DNA of 52,270 nucleotides from Clostridia bacterium (GTDB lineage: Bacteria; Bacillota; Clostridia; Oscillospirales; Acutalibacteraceae): NCBI GenBank assembly GCA_017436915.1, contig JAFSCE010000008.1, forward strand, positions 1 to 52,270, read 5' to 3'. The position numbers were made by a program, and so were the translations under genes. Positions 11,726 through 20,275 of the stretch are shown one piece after another. Position 1 is the first letter of the stretch; each line of letters opens with the position of its first letter. The notes under the pieces are model-generated. The model saw nothing but the letters and a program-made list of their open reading frames with translations. It did no database searches and was not told the origin of the DNA.

Positions 11726-12700
11726 GTGAAACGATATGCAGCCATCGCAGTACTCTTTTTCTTTTTGTGTTCGTTGTGTGCCTGTACTGCCGAACCCTCC
11801 TTGCCATCGCGTACCGATTTTGCGTTGGATACGGTGGTGACGATTACCCTTTACGACACCGGCAAAGCAGATGCCGAAGAGGTGCTTTGTGCAGCTTTTG
11901 CCGAAATCGAGCGCCTGGAAGCGTTGCTCAGTGCCACACGAGAAAACAGTGACGTGATGCGCTTGAACACGGCTGGCGGGCAACCGGTGACGGTTGCGCC
12001 AGAAACCGCCGAGGTACTTGCTCTTGCCCGACGGTACGCACAGTTGTCCGAGGGGGCGTTAGATATTACCATACGTTCGGCATCCGTGCTTTGGGATTTC
12101 ACAGTAGGGACGATACCTGAAGCAGCGGCGTTGCAGCAGGCAGTGTCGCTGATAGACTATCGCGGATTGCATTTGGTCGGTCATACTGTCACCTTGGAAA
12201 AGGGTGCTGTTGATCTTGGCGGTATTGCCAAAGGGTATATTGCCGATCGGGTGGCAAGCGTCCTGAGAGGAAAGGGCGTTCGGTCAGCACTCATTGATCT
12301 TGGTGGCAACATCGTCGCGATCGGTAATAAAGAGGGGGCGCCATTCCGTATCGGCATCAAGGATCCGTCGGCGACGGATTCGTTATGTGCTGTCATCGAA
12401 AAAAGTGATATGTCGGTCGTCACGTCGGGCATTTATGAGCGCGGTTTTGATCAAGATGGCGTGAGATACCATCATTTGTTGGATCCCGCTACCGGTATGC
12501 CGGTCCAGAACACGTTGGCATCGGTCACGATCGTGGCTGAAAAGTCGGCAGATGCGGATGCATTGTCTACCGCGTGCTTCGTGATGGGAGAGGAGCGGGC
12601 AAGAACGCTTATTGAGTCGCTCTCCGATACCGAAGCACTGTTTGTGCGGCGGGACGGAACGGTGTCGGCAACAGCGGGGCTTGATTATACAACACCGTAG
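11726..12700 (+). CDS. apbE: FAD:protein FMN transferase (ApbE lipoprotein)
   Basis: 324 aa from GTG 11726 (AAGGGGGGG upstream). The lipoprotein signal is a basic start, the hydrophobic run IAVLFFFLCSLCA and a Cys. ApbE features: DTVVTITLYDT near the mature N-terminus, VDLGGIAKGYIADR and ALIDLGGNIVAIG in the middle, and SGIYERGF...YHHLLDPATGMPV toward the end. The last motif carries the flavin- and Mg-binding residues. It transfers FMN to Thr residues of target proteins such as Rnf/Nqr subunits or extracellular electron-transfer flavoproteins, on the outer face of the membrane. No target is encoded next to it in the window. The longer open frame upstream is spurious. Confidence 0.94.
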   Translation: MKRYAAIAVLFFFLCSLCACTAEPSLPSRTDFALDTVVTITLYDTGKADAEEVLCAAFAEIERLEALLSATRENSDVMRLNTAGGQPVTVAPETAEVLALARRYAQLSEGALDITIRSASVLWDFTVGTIPEAAALQQAVSLIDYRGLHLVGHTVTLEKGAVDLGGIAKGYIADRVASVLRGKGVRSALIDLGGNIVAIGNKEGAPFRIGIKDPSATDSLCAVIEKSDMSVVTSGIYERGFDQDGVRYHHLLDPATGMPVQNTLASVTIVAEKSADADALSTACFVMGEERARTLIESLSDTEALFVRRDGTVSATAGLDYTTP

Positions 12701-12717
12701 AAAAAAGTGCGATTGTG

Positions 12718-12746
12718 TTGCTTTTTTAAAAGAAATATGCTATACT
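12718..12746 (+). promoter_or_regulatory. Promoter of the SRP RNA
   Basis: TTGCTT at 12718-12723, 17-bp spacer, TATACT at 12741-12746, starting transcription close to 12755. Confidence 0.65.
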
Positions 12747-12754
12747 TATCAGAA

Positions 12755-12907
12755 GCGCCGTGTACTTTGGGGCATACGGGCTGATGGGTCCTGTGCGACG
12801 GTGGCCCGTGAACCATGTCAGGCGGGGAACCGAGCAGCATTAAGCGGATTCTTCCGTGCGCCGCAGGTAACCTGTTGGCCCGTATGCCCGAGAGGACATG
12901 GCGCTTT
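12755..12907 (+). ncRNA. ffs: Signal recognition particle RNA (small bacterial type)
   Basis: The diagnostic apical domain GTCAGGCGGGGAACCGAGCA occurs at about 12817-12836. The long flanking stem is visible as GGGCATACGGGC pairing with GGCCCGTATGCCC (12769-12781 with 12877-12889), extended by GCGCCGTGT/ACATGGCGC (12755-12763 with 12895-12903). A short T-run follows. With Ffh it targets membrane proteins. Its place immediately before dnaX is the classic Bacillota order. Confidence 0.95.
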
Positions 12908-12924
12908 TAAAAGGAGGCGAGAGC

Positions 12925-14535
12925 ATGTATCAAGTATTATACCGCAAATGGCGACCGCAGACCTTTACCGAGGTTTACGGGCAACCGGCTGTAACAACAG
13001 CGCTCAAAAACGAATTGCGTTCCGGTCGTTTAGCACACGCCTACCTGTTTACCGGTTCTCGGGGAACAGGTAAGACCTCCTGCGCCAAAATTCTTGCAAA
13101 GGCCGTTAACTGCTTGCATCCGCAAGATGGCGATCCGTGCAACGAATGTGACAATTGCCGCGGCATTGATGCGGGTACCATTTTGGACGTGGTAGAAATT
13201 GATGCGGCATCGAACAATGGTGTTGATAACATACGCGATCTGCGCGAGGAAGTGAATTTTGCACCTGCGGTGGCAAAATACCGCGTATATATCATTGACG
13301 AGGTGCACATGCTGTCCGCCGGTGCGTTCAACGCGTTGCTCAAGACCTTGGAAGAACCGCCCGAGCATGCTATTTTCATTTTAGCCACCACCGAGGTGCA
13401 CAAACTGCCCGCAACCATTTTATCGCGTTGCCAGCGGTTCGACTTTGGCAGAATTCCTGCCGCGGATATCGCCGCACGTTTACACTACGTTGCCGAACAA
13501 GAACAATTCACTTTAGAAAACGATGCGGCGCTGTTGATCGCGCGGCTTGCCGACGGCGGCTTGCGTGATGCGTTGTCGCTCCTCGATCAGTGCTTGTCCC
13601 GCTCGCGGGATATCACGGCAGATACCGTGGTGGAAGCTACCGGTATGGCAGGCCGTGAGCATTTGTTCCGCTTAGCACGTGCGGTGCGTGAGCACGACGG
13701 TACAACGGCATTAACCGTTCTCGGCGCGTTGTACGACGGCTCCAAGGATATGGAACGTCTGTGCGTGGAGATGATTGAGTTTTACCGCAATTTGATGGTT
13801 GTCAAAAGTGTTCGCAAGTCGGAGGATTTGATTGCGGTGTCACCTGCCGAACTGCAGGAACTGCACAGCGAAGCCGAAACGCTGACACTGGGTGCGGTAC
13901 TGCATATTCTCGACGTACTGCAGGGCACGTTGGATCGCTTAAAAGGTGGCGTTTCCCGCCGTGTGGAGATGGAAACCACGCTTTTGCGTCTGTGCGAGCC
14001 GCGTCTGGATTCTACGCCGGAAAGCATGCTTCGCCGTATTGAGGATCTAGAGGCGGGTATGGTATCGCAAAAGCCGGTTGTCGCAACGACAACGGCGACT
14101 GCTCCGGCACCGACACCTGCACCTGCCGAGAAGCCGAAAGAGGAGCCGGTGCCTGCGCCGACAGCAGCACCTGCGACACCCGCTGCCCCTGTGGCAGATA
14201 TGCAACCGTTTGACCAGTGGGCAGAGGTGCTCCAACGTCTGGCTACCCAATGCCCGCCGCTGTATGGCGTTTTGATTGATTCAGAAGCCATGACCGACGG
14301 CGAACGGTTGGTGGTCGTTACCGATAACGATTTGTTCGTATCGTTAGTGAAAACGGATGGCAATAAGTTCACACTCATGAACGCCGTGCAGGCGGTTGCG
14401 GGCAAACCGATGCGCATTAGCCGCGGTCGTCCCGTTAAGCAGGAAACGGCGGAGAAAAAGCAAGAAGACGATCCCTTATCGGCCTTCTTAAAACAAAGTG
14501 CAGAAGCGGGTATTTCGATTGAAATGAAAGGATGA
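12925..14535 (+). CDS. dnaX: DNA polymerase III subunits gamma/tau
   Basis: 536 aa. Clamp-loader ATPase: Walker A GSRGTGKTS (44-52), zinc cysteines in DPCNECDNCRG, Walker B-type IIDEVHML, sensor ATTEVHKLPATILSRCQRF (SRC motif). An Ala/Pro/Glu-rich linker (about 385-425) leads to the C-terminal tau domain. ATG 12925 follows AAAAGGAGG; an in-frame ATG at 12898 lies within the SRP RNA and is rejected. First gene of an operon with ybaB, a VanZ-like gene and recR. Confidence 0.97.
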   Translation: MYQVLYRKWRPQTFTEVYGQPAVTTALKNELRSGRLAHAYLFTGSRGTGKTSCAKILAKAVNCLHPQDGDPCNECDNCRGIDAGTILDVVEIDAASNNGVDNIRDLREEVNFAPAVAKYRVYIIDEVHMLSAGAFNALLKTLEEPPEHAIFILATTEVHKLPATILSRCQRFDFGRIPAADIAARLHYVAEQEQFTLENDAALLIARLADGGLRDALSLLDQCLSRSRDITADTVVEATGMAGREHLFRLARAVREHDGTTALTVLGALYDGSKDMERLCVEMIEFYRNLMVVKSVRKSEDLIAVSPAELQELHSEAETLTLGAVLHILDVLQGTLDRLKGGVSRRVEMETTLLRLCEPRLDSTPESMLRRIEDLEAGMVSQKPVVATTTATAPAPTPAPAEKPKEEPVPAPTAAPATPAAPVADMQPFDQWAEVLQRLATQCPPLYGVLIDSEAMTDGERLVVVTDNDLFVSLVKTDGNKFTLMNAVQAVAGKPMRISRGRPVKQETAEKKQEDDPLSAFLKQSAEAGISIEMKG

Positions 14536-14542
14536 TCCTTAT

Positions 14543-14887
14543 ATGAAAGCACGGTTACCGCAGGGCTATGGTAATGCCGGAGGCGGCAATATGCAAGCCA
14601 TGCTCAAGCAGGCGCAAAAAATGCAAGAAGATATGGCAAGTGCACAGGCGGATTTAGAGCAACGTGAATACAGCGCGACTGCCGGTGGTGGGATGGTAAA
14701 AGCCACGGTGGACGGTACACATTTGTTGCGTTCTATCGAACTGCAGCCGGAAGCGGTTGATCCTGAGGATACAGAAATGCTGGCAGATCTGATCGTGGCG
14801 GCGGTTAACGAAGCGGTGCGTAAAGCGCAGGCAGATTCCGAAGAAACGCTCGGTCAGATCACCGGCGGCATGAAAATGCCGTTTTAA
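14543..14887 (+). CDS. ybaB: YbaB/EbfC family nucleoid-associated protein
   Basis: 114 aa. N-terminal helix NMQAMLKQAQKMQEDMASAQADL followed by strands including EYSATAGGGMVKATVDG and a C-terminal helical ADLIVAAVNEAVRKAQ and GGMKMPF, the complete YbaB fold. Dimeric DNA-binding protein between dnaX and recR as in most bacteria. Begins 7 bp after dnaX. The N-terminal MKARLPQGYGNAGGG is glycine-rich and typical for this family. Confidence 0.96.
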   Translation: MKARLPQGYGNAGGGNMQAMLKQAQKMQEDMASAQADLEQREYSATAGGGMVKATVDGTHLLRSIELQPEAVDPEDTEMLADLIVAAVNEAVRKAQADSEETLGQITGGMKMPF

Positions 14888-14890
14888 TGT

Positions 14891-15388
14891 ATGAAAAGCC
14901 GCATTGTTTGGTGGATTTTAACCGCTTTGTGTGCACTGTTGATCTTGGGGCTGTCTTCGCAATCCGCTTCACAGTCAAGTGGATTGAGCAATTCCTTGGC
15001 GCAATCTGTACTGGAGAAGGTCCCTGCGTATCAGGAATTGACACCGGAGAAGCAAGCTGCGGTGTCAGCAAAAGCAAACGATATTTTGCGTGATATCGCC
15101 CATGTGGTGACCTTTATGGCGCTTGGGTTTTGTGCGTCTATGTTGATACGCTGTTACGCAGTTCGGCATTGGGCGGCGGTGATTTTTCCCGTTCTTGCCG
15201 CCTTTGCCGTGCTGGATGAAAGCGTGCAGCATTGGTCGAATGCGGGGCGGGCATTTCAGTTTATCGATCTGCTCAAGGATTGGTTGGGCGGTCTGTTAGG
15301 CATGATGATTGTGGCACTGATCGGATGGATCATTCGCCAACGAAAACGGGAGGAGTCGAGTCATGGCGTATCGAGTTCCGGCACTTGA
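14891..15388 (+). CDS. VanZ-like membrane protein
   Basis: 165 aa with a signal-anchor-like first span and three further spans. The family signatures are LGLSSQSASQSSG after the first span, IAHVVTFMALGF, DESVQHWSNAGRAFQFIDLLKDWLG (the conserved DExxQ...GR...D pattern) and a last span GGLLGMMIVALIGWII. VanZ proteins modulate teicoplanin susceptibility in enterococci, but most members have unknown roles. It starts 3 bp after ybaB and overlaps recR by 26 bp, so it is translated within the operon. Confidence 0.88.
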   Translation: MKSRIVWWILTALCALLILGLSSQSASQSSGLSNSLAQSVLEKVPAYQELTPEKQAAVSAKANDILRDIAHVVTFMALGFCASMLIRCYAVRHWAAVIFPVLAAFAVLDESVQHWSNAGRAFQFIDLLKDWLGGLLGMMIVALIGWIIRQRKREESSHGVSSSGT

Positions 15389-15962
15389 TAATTTAATTGA
15401 ACAATGGGAACGCTTGCCGGGTATCGGTCACAAAACGGCTGTACGGCTCGCGTTTTCACTGCTTTCTATGTCGGAAGAGCAGAGCAACCGCTTCGTCGAA
15501 GCCATTGTGAATGCGAAAAAGAACATTCACGAATGTGAGATCTGTTGCAATCTGACCGACGGTGAACAGTGCTCAGTGTGTTCCGCCTCCAATCGCGACG
15601 AGAGCGTGATTTGTGTGGTGGAGGAACCGCAGGACGTTTTAGCGTTTGAACGGATGCGCGAATATCACGGCTTATATCATGTGTTGCACGGCACCATTTC
15701 ACCGATGAACGGTGTCGGGCCGGATCAGCTGCGCATCAAGCAGTTGCTGACGCGTGTGGCCAACACCGATGTTACGGAAGTCATTATGGCGACCAACCCC
15801 ACCGTAGAGGGTGAGGCGACCGCCATGTATCTTTCCAAATTGTTAAAGCCGTTTGAAATCAAGGTAACACGGCTCGCTTACGGTATTCCCGTGGGCGGCG
15901 AGCTGGAATATGCGGATGAAGTCACGCTCAGCCGTTCGTTTGAAGGGCGAAGCGAATTATAA
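15363..15962 (+). CDS. recR: Recombination mediator RecR
   Basis: 199 aa, full length. Helix-hairpin-helix LPGIGHKTAVRLAF, C4 zinc finger (CEICCNLTDGEQCSVC), Toprim region beginning SVICVVEEPQDVLAFERM, and the closing RLAYGIPVGGELEYADEVTLSRSFEGR. Works with RecF/RecO to load RecA on gapped DNA. ATG 15363 follows GGGAGGAG and lies inside the end of the VanZ-like gene. Confidence 0.97.
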   Translation: MAYRVPALDNLIEQWERLPGIGHKTAVRLAFSLLSMSEEQSNRFVEAIVNAKKNIHECEICCNLTDGEQCSVCSASNRDESVICVVEEPQDVLAFERMREYHGLYHVLHGTISPMNGVGPDQLRIKQLLTRVANTDVTEVIMATNPTVEGEATAMYLSKLLKPFEIKVTRLAYGIPVGGELEYADEVTLSRSFEGRSEL

Positions 15963-15985
15963 AACACCTATAAGGAGGAACGGTC

Positions 15986-16459
15986 ATGGCAGGCGAGCGC
16001 ATCGCAACAAAGACCATTGCGGAAAATCGAAAAGCCTTCCATGACTATTTCGTTGAGGAATCCATGGAGGCGGGCATTGAACTGTGCGGCACTGAGGTCA
16101 AGTCTCTGCGCAAAGGCGCGGTGAATTTAAAGGATTCTTGGTGTTCCGTGGATAACGGTGAACTGTTCATCAAGGGTATGCACGTAAGTCCTTATGAGCA
16201 GGGCAACATTTTTAATCGCGATCCCATGCGGGTGCGTAAATTGTTGATGCATCGGCGGGAGATTATGCGGTTATACGGCTTGTTAAAACAGCAACAGGGT
16301 CTCACCTTGATCCCGTTGTCACTATATTTCAAGGGCTCGCGCGTTAAAGTGCAGTTGGGGCTGTGCCGCGGTAAGAAACTGTATGATAAGCGTGAGGATG
16401 CAGCGCGGCGCGATATGAAGCGTGAAGCAGAACGCGCCATGCGCCAAAAGGAGGTTTGA
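15986..16459 (+). CDS. smpB: SsrA-binding protein SmpB
   Basis: 157 aa. [32 protein letters not shown], the OB-fold core, [28 protein letters not shown], and the basic C-terminal tail [18 protein letters not shown] are all present. Partner of tmRNA in ribosome rescue; no tmRNA gene is seen in this window. Ribosome site AAGGAGGAA. Located 23 bp after recR. Confidence 0.96.
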   Translation: MAGERIATKTIAENRKAFHDYFVEESMEAGIELCGTEVKSLRKGAVNLKDSWCSVDNGELFIKGMHVSPYEQGNIFNRDPMRVRKLLMHRREIMRLYGLLKQQQGLTLIPLSLYFKGSRVKVQLGLCRGKKLYDKREDAARRDMKREAERAMRQKEV

Positions 16460-16462
16460 CGG

Positions 16463-17386
16463 ATGAGTTTGTTATCCGTAGTCATTCCCGCCTATAACGA
16501 GGAACAGAACATTTCACTTGCTGTTGCCGGCATCTCCGAGGTGCTGGAAACGGCGGATATTCCGTATGAGCTGATTTTTGTAGACGATGGCTCCAAGGAT
16601 CAGACCTACGCTCGCATCTGTGAGGAGGCACGGTGCCATCCTGCGGTGCGCGGTGTATCGTTCAGTCGTAATTTTGGCAAGGAAGCCGCTATTTTTGCAG
16701 GTCTTTCCGAATCGAAAGGCGATGCTTGCGTGGTGACCGACTGTGACCTACAATTTCCGCCGGAAGTCATTCCGAAAATGTGGGAATTGTGGCAACAGGG
16801 CTTTGAAGTCGTGGAAGGGAAGAAGAGCACCCGCGGAAATGAAAAAGCGGCACACGGCGTATGTGCGCGGTTGTTCTATCGCTTGATTGGGAAAGCCGTC
16901 GGCATGGACATGCAGTCCTCTTCGGATTTTAAATTGCTTGATCGTCGCGTGGTGAACGTGATGAATACCTTGCAGGAGAAAGATACCTTTTTCCGTGCAC
17001 TGTCGTTCTGGGCGGGCTTTCGTACCACGACGGTTGAGTTTGAGGTCGTCGCACGCACCAATGGCCAGTCCAAATGGTCCATCGGCGGCTTGTTTAAGTA
17101 TGCCGTTAACAATCTGACCTCCTTTACTACCGCGCCCTTGCGCGTGGTAACGGTGCTGGGGGCTGCGTCACTTATCGCGTCTTTTGTGATGGCGATCCAG
17201 ACCCTTATCCGCTTTTTTATGGGCTCTGCTGTTGAGGGGTTTACCACCGTCATTTTACTGTTATTGTTGATCGGCGGTGCGATCATGATCAGTCTTGGCA
17301 TCATCGGGCATTATATTGCCCGCATTTTTGACGAAGTTAAAAACCGTCCGCGCTATATTGTTGCGCGCCGCACAGAGGAGGAATAA
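16463..17386 (+). CDS. Family 2 glycosyltransferase, DPM1/GtrB type
   Basis: 307 aa. GT2 domain: VVIPAYNEEQNI, ELIFVDDGSKDQT, VTDCDLQFPPE (DxD-like), then QSSSDFKLLDRRVV and the C-terminal pair of membrane spans (about 228-250 and 257-285). This is the polyprenyl-phosphate glycosyltransferase layout (transfer of a sugar to undecaprenyl phosphate on the cytoplasmic face). Begins 3 bp after smpB. Sugar and downstream flippase unknown. Confidence 0.88.
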   Translation: MSLLSVVIPAYNEEQNISLAVAGISEVLETADIPYELIFVDDGSKDQTYARICEEARCHPAVRGVSFSRNFGKEAAIFAGLSESKGDACVVTDCDLQFPPEVIPKMWELWQQGFEVVEGKKSTRGNEKAAHGVCARLFYRLIGKAVGMDMQSSSDFKLLDRRVVNVMNTLQEKDTFFRALSFWAGFRTTTVEFEVVARTNGQSKWSIGGLFKYAVNNLTSFTTAPLRVVTVLGAASLIASFVMAIQTLIRFFMGSAVEGFTTVILLLLLIGGAIMISLGIIGHYIARIFDEVKNRPRYIVARRTEEE

Positions 17387-17389
17387 GCC

Positions 17390-18154
17390 GTGCTGTTAAC
17401 ACTGGATCTGGGTAATACCAATCTAACTGTCGGCGCTTTTCGTGACGATACTCTGGTGTGCGAATGTCGCATTGCCACCGACCGTACACGCACCGGCGAC
17501 CAATATGCCGTGGAGCTTCTTTCGCTCTTGCGGTTGTACGGTATTTCCGAATCCGAGATCGACGGTGCGATCTTAAGCTCGGTCGTTCCCGGCTTGGATA
17601 AAGTGCTCGGCGATGCGGTGAAACGCGTAACGGGCGTGACCCCGCTGCTTGTGGGTCCCGGTGTGAAGACCGGCATCAACATCCGCATCGATAACCCCGC
17701 ACAGCTCGGTGCCGATTTGTTGGTCGGCGCCGTGGCAGCAGTCGCCAAATACGGTGCTCCCTGCATTATTTGGGATCTCGGCACAGCCACAACGGTTTCG
17801 GTTGTGGATGGCGACGGCGCGTTTCGTGGGGGTGCGATCATGCCGGGCGTCGGCACATCACTGGATTCGCTTGTTAACCGCGCTTCGTTGTTGCCGCGTA
17901 TCCGCGTGGAAGCACCCGCGCAGGTGATCGGCACCAATACCATCGATTCCATGAAATCAGGTGTGGTCTTCGGCACTTCGGCGATGCTCGACGGTATGTG
18001 TGACCGCATTGAAGACCAGCTTGGCACCAAAGCCACCGTGGTGGTGACGGGTGGCCTAGGCGAGGAGATCGCCTCACATTGTCGGCACGAAACCGTGTAC
18101 GACGGCAGACTGTTACTCGACGGTCTGCGCCTGATCTACGTCAAAAATCGCTAA
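17390..18154 (+). CDS. coaX: Type III pantothenate kinase
   Basis: 254 aa. N-terminal phosphate loop LTLDLGNTNLTVGAF, GDQYAVELLSLL, SSVVPGLDKVL, IDNPAQLGADLLVGAVAA and the ATPase-like WDLGTATTVSVVD followed by GGAIMPGVGTSLDSLV are all signatures of CoaX. First committed step of CoA synthesis. GTG start at 17390 after GAGGAGGAA, 3 bp after the glycosyltransferase. coaE lies further right in the window and an ECF-type S protein follows, together suggesting pantothenate uptake and CoA synthesis. Confidence 0.95.
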   Translation: MLLTLDLGNTNLTVGAFRDDTLVCECRIATDRTRTGDQYAVELLSLLRLYGISESEIDGAILSSVVPGLDKVLGDAVKRVTGVTPLLVGPGVKTGINIRIDNPAQLGADLLVGAVAAVAKYGAPCIIWDLGTATTVSVVDGDGAFRGGAIMPGVGTSLDSLVNRASLLPRIRVEAPAQVIGTNTIDSMKSGVVFGTSAMLDGMCDRIEDQLGTKATVVVTGGLGEEIASHCRHETVYDGRLLLDGLRLIYVKNR

Positions 18155-18215
18155 CGGTTTTTGAATATTACGCGCTGCATCCCAAAAAGGGAGCAACAGC
18201 AAGGAGATGTAGAAA

Positions 18216-18806
18216 ATGGTATCCAAAAAAACCGTGCGGTTGGCGCAACTGTCGATTTTGACGGCGCTGATCGTGGTGCTGCAACTGCTCAGTTACAGTA
18301 TCAAAATCGGGCCTTTCGGGCTCTCGCTCGTACTGATTCCGATCGTTGTCGGCGGGGCATTGTTCGGTGTTCGTTCCGGTGCGATACTGGGCGGCGTGTT
18401 CGGCGTTGTCGTGGTATTGTGTTGTGTGTTTGGTCTGGATGTCGGCGGCAATATGCTGTGGAGCATCAACCCGTTGCTGACGGCACTGATCTGTGTTGGC
18501 AAAGGTGTGGCTGCCGGTGCGGCAGGTGCGGCGGTGTCTGCCGTGTTTAAGAAGATGGGAAAACCAACGGTAGGCGTTTTTCTAAGCGCCATAATCGTTC
18601 CGGTTGTGAATACCGGCCTCTTTTTGGCGATGCTGTCATTGTGCTTTTACGATACACTCGTACTGTGGGCGGCCGGCCAGAATGTGGCTTATTATGTACT
18701 TACCGGTATTATTCTCGTAAATTTTGTGCCGGAATTGTTACTCAATACAATACTGGCGCCGGTGGCACAGCGCGTGATCGCTACTGTTCGCCGCAATCGG
18801 ATGTAA
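18216..18806 (+). CDS. ECF transporter S component (possibly pantothenate)
   Basis: 196 aa, six predicted spans. The N-terminus VRLAQLSILTALIVVLQLLSY and GLSLVLIPIVVGGALFGVRSGAILGGVFG are characteristic of ECF substrate-binding subunits. It sits 61 bp after coaX, and PanT-type S proteins are often linked to CoA genes, so pantothenate is the best guess; the binding residues cannot confirm it. The shared energising module (EcfA/A'/T) is not in the window. Confidence 0.82.
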   Translation: MVSKKTVRLAQLSILTALIVVLQLLSYSIKIGPFGLSLVLIPIVVGGALFGVRSGAILGGVFGVVVVLCCVFGLDVGGNMLWSINPLLTALICVGKGVAAGAAGAAVSAVFKKMGKPTVGVFLSAIIVPVVNTGLFLAMLSLCFYDTLVLWAAGQNVAYYVLTGIILVNFVPELLLNTILAPVAQRVIATVRRNRM

Positions 18807-18877
18807 GGAATTTGATCGCCTGATGGCGGCGGAGATGTTTTGCCCCATTTCCCCATTTTAACAAAACATAACAAAAC

Positions 18878-18911
18878 AACCGCGTGGCAGCACCACGCGG
18901 TTTATTTTTTG
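18878..18911 (+). terminator. Terminator of the dnaX-to-ECF run
   Basis: AACCGCGTGG/CCACGCGGTT with a 5-nt loop, then a T-rich tail. Confidence 0.88.
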
Positions 18912-18947
18912 AATAATCGCCCATACTGTCCATGTGGAGGCGATCGG

Positions 18948-20246
18948 ATGGAAACTTTTTGGACAAACACGGCAAAACTGCCGTCTTTTCCGTCAATGAC
19001 ACACGACGTTCGTGCCGATGTGTTGGTGATCGGCGGCGGACTTACCGGACTTTTGTGCGCGTATCACCTCAAACGCGCAGGGCTGGATGTCGTCGTGACG
19101 GAGGCAGACACGATCGGCAGCGGCGTGACGGGCAGAACCACTGCCAAGATCACCACGCAGCATGGTGCTTGTTATCATACCATCGCGGCGCGGTACGGTA
19201 TGGGTACGGCGCGGCAATATTACGATGCCAACCGTGAAGCACTGGAAGCGTATCATGATATTGCGGGGGAGTTTGACCTTAAAAGCTGTGACGGCTTTCT
19301 CTTTTCACGCATTCACCGAGAGGTGTTGGAAACCGAATACAATACGCTTCGCACCATTGGCGCACACGTAGAGTGGGCTGAGGATGTAGAACTGCCGTTT
19401 CCGGTGGCGGGAGCACTGCGCATCCCGCACCAGGCGCAGGTGCATCCGCTTAAATTACTTGCTTTTTTAACGGCGGGATTAACGATCTACGAGCATACCC
19501 GCGTGCGTGAGATCCGCGGCAGTATCACTACCACCGATAACGGAACGACTATTACTGCCAAATCAATTATTGTTGCTACGCACTTTCCGTTTCTTAATCG
19601 GCATGGTGCATATTTTCTGAAACTGTATCAGCACCGCTCGTACGTAGCCGTGGTCGATCAAGCGCCACCGATCGAAGGCATGTATTGGGAAGCAAGCAAC
19701 AGCGGATTTACCATTAGACAGTGCGGGGATCAATTGCTGATTGTCGGCGGAGGACACCGTACGGGCAAACCCGGCTTGGGATGGAAAGCAACAGAGCAAC
19801 TTGTGCGGCATTACTATCCGGGTGCAGAAATTACTGCTCGCTTTGCCACGCAAGACTGTATGTCGCTTGACGGTATTCCGTATATCGGCCGTTATGCGAA
19901 GCATATACCGCAGTTGTATGTGGCGACCGGCTTTGGCGGATGGGGAATGACTTCCGCGATGACCGCCGCTTTGTTGTTGACAGGTGAATTAATCGGAAAG
20001 CCCAAACCGTGGGCACCCGTATTTGCGCCCGATCGCACGATATGGCACCGACAACTGGCGGTCAACGTAGGAGAAACGTTCAAAACCATGATAACACCGA
20101 CCGTGCCGCGTTGCCCGCACCTCGGCTGTGCTCTGAAATGGAACGCGGCGGAACGCAGTTGGGATTGCCCTTGTCACGGCTCACGTTTTTCCGAAAGCGG
20201 AAAACTGCGCAACGGTCCTGCAACCGGAGATATAAAAAAGGGATGA
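18948..20246 (+). CDS. FAD-dependent oxidoreductase with C-terminal Rieske domain
   Basis: 432 aa. DadA-type FAD domain: VLVIGGGLTGLLCAYHLKRAG, GVTGRTTAKITTQHG (flavin/amine site), and late GFGGWGMTSAMTAALLL. From about residue 385 a short Rieske module follows with CPHLGC and CPCHGSRF, i.e. both Cys-x-His and Cys-x-x-His pairs for a 2Fe-2S centre. Known relatives are thylakoid/YhfW-like proteins of unknown substrate. The Rieske part is short but keeps all four ligands. ATG 18948 after GGAGG; the frame upstream runs through a terminator and is rejected. Confidence 0.9.
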   Translation: METFWTNTAKLPSFPSMTHDVRADVLVIGGGLTGLLCAYHLKRAGLDVVVTEADTIGSGVTGRTTAKITTQHGACYHTIAARYGMGTARQYYDANREALEAYHDIAGEFDLKSCDGFLFSRIHREVLETEYNTLRTIGAHVEWAEDVELPFPVAGALRIPHQAQVHPLKLLAFLTAGLTIYEHTRVREIRGSITTTDNGTTITAKSIIVATHFPFLNRHGAYFLKLYQHRSYVAVVDQAPPIEGMYWEASNSGFTIRQCGDQLLIVGGGHRTGKPGLGWKATEQLVRHYYPGAEITARFATQDCMSLDGIPYIGRYAKHIPQLYVATGFGGWGMTSAMTAALLLTGELIGKPKPWAPVFAPDRTIWHRQLAVNVGETFKTMITPTVPRCPHLGCALKWNAAERSWDCPCHGSRFSESGKLRNGPATGDIKKG

Positions 20247-20267
20247 GCAGCGCTCATCCCTTTTTTT
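20233..20267. terminator. Convergent bidirectional terminator
   Basis: AAAAAGGGATGAGC/GCTCATCCCTTTTT nearly perfect palindrome between two convergent genes. Confidence 0.88.
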
Positions 20268-20275
20268 AGGTTAGT

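Noticed and set aside
12898..12924. In-frame ATG upstream of dnaX
   Set aside because: It lies in the 3' stem of the SRP RNA; the ATG at 12925 has a strong ribosome site.
14455..14475. A-rich stretch in dnaX as a programmed frameshift site
   Set aside because: It is near the very end of the gene and out of phase for a standard slippery heptamer, so it could not yield a gamma subunit.
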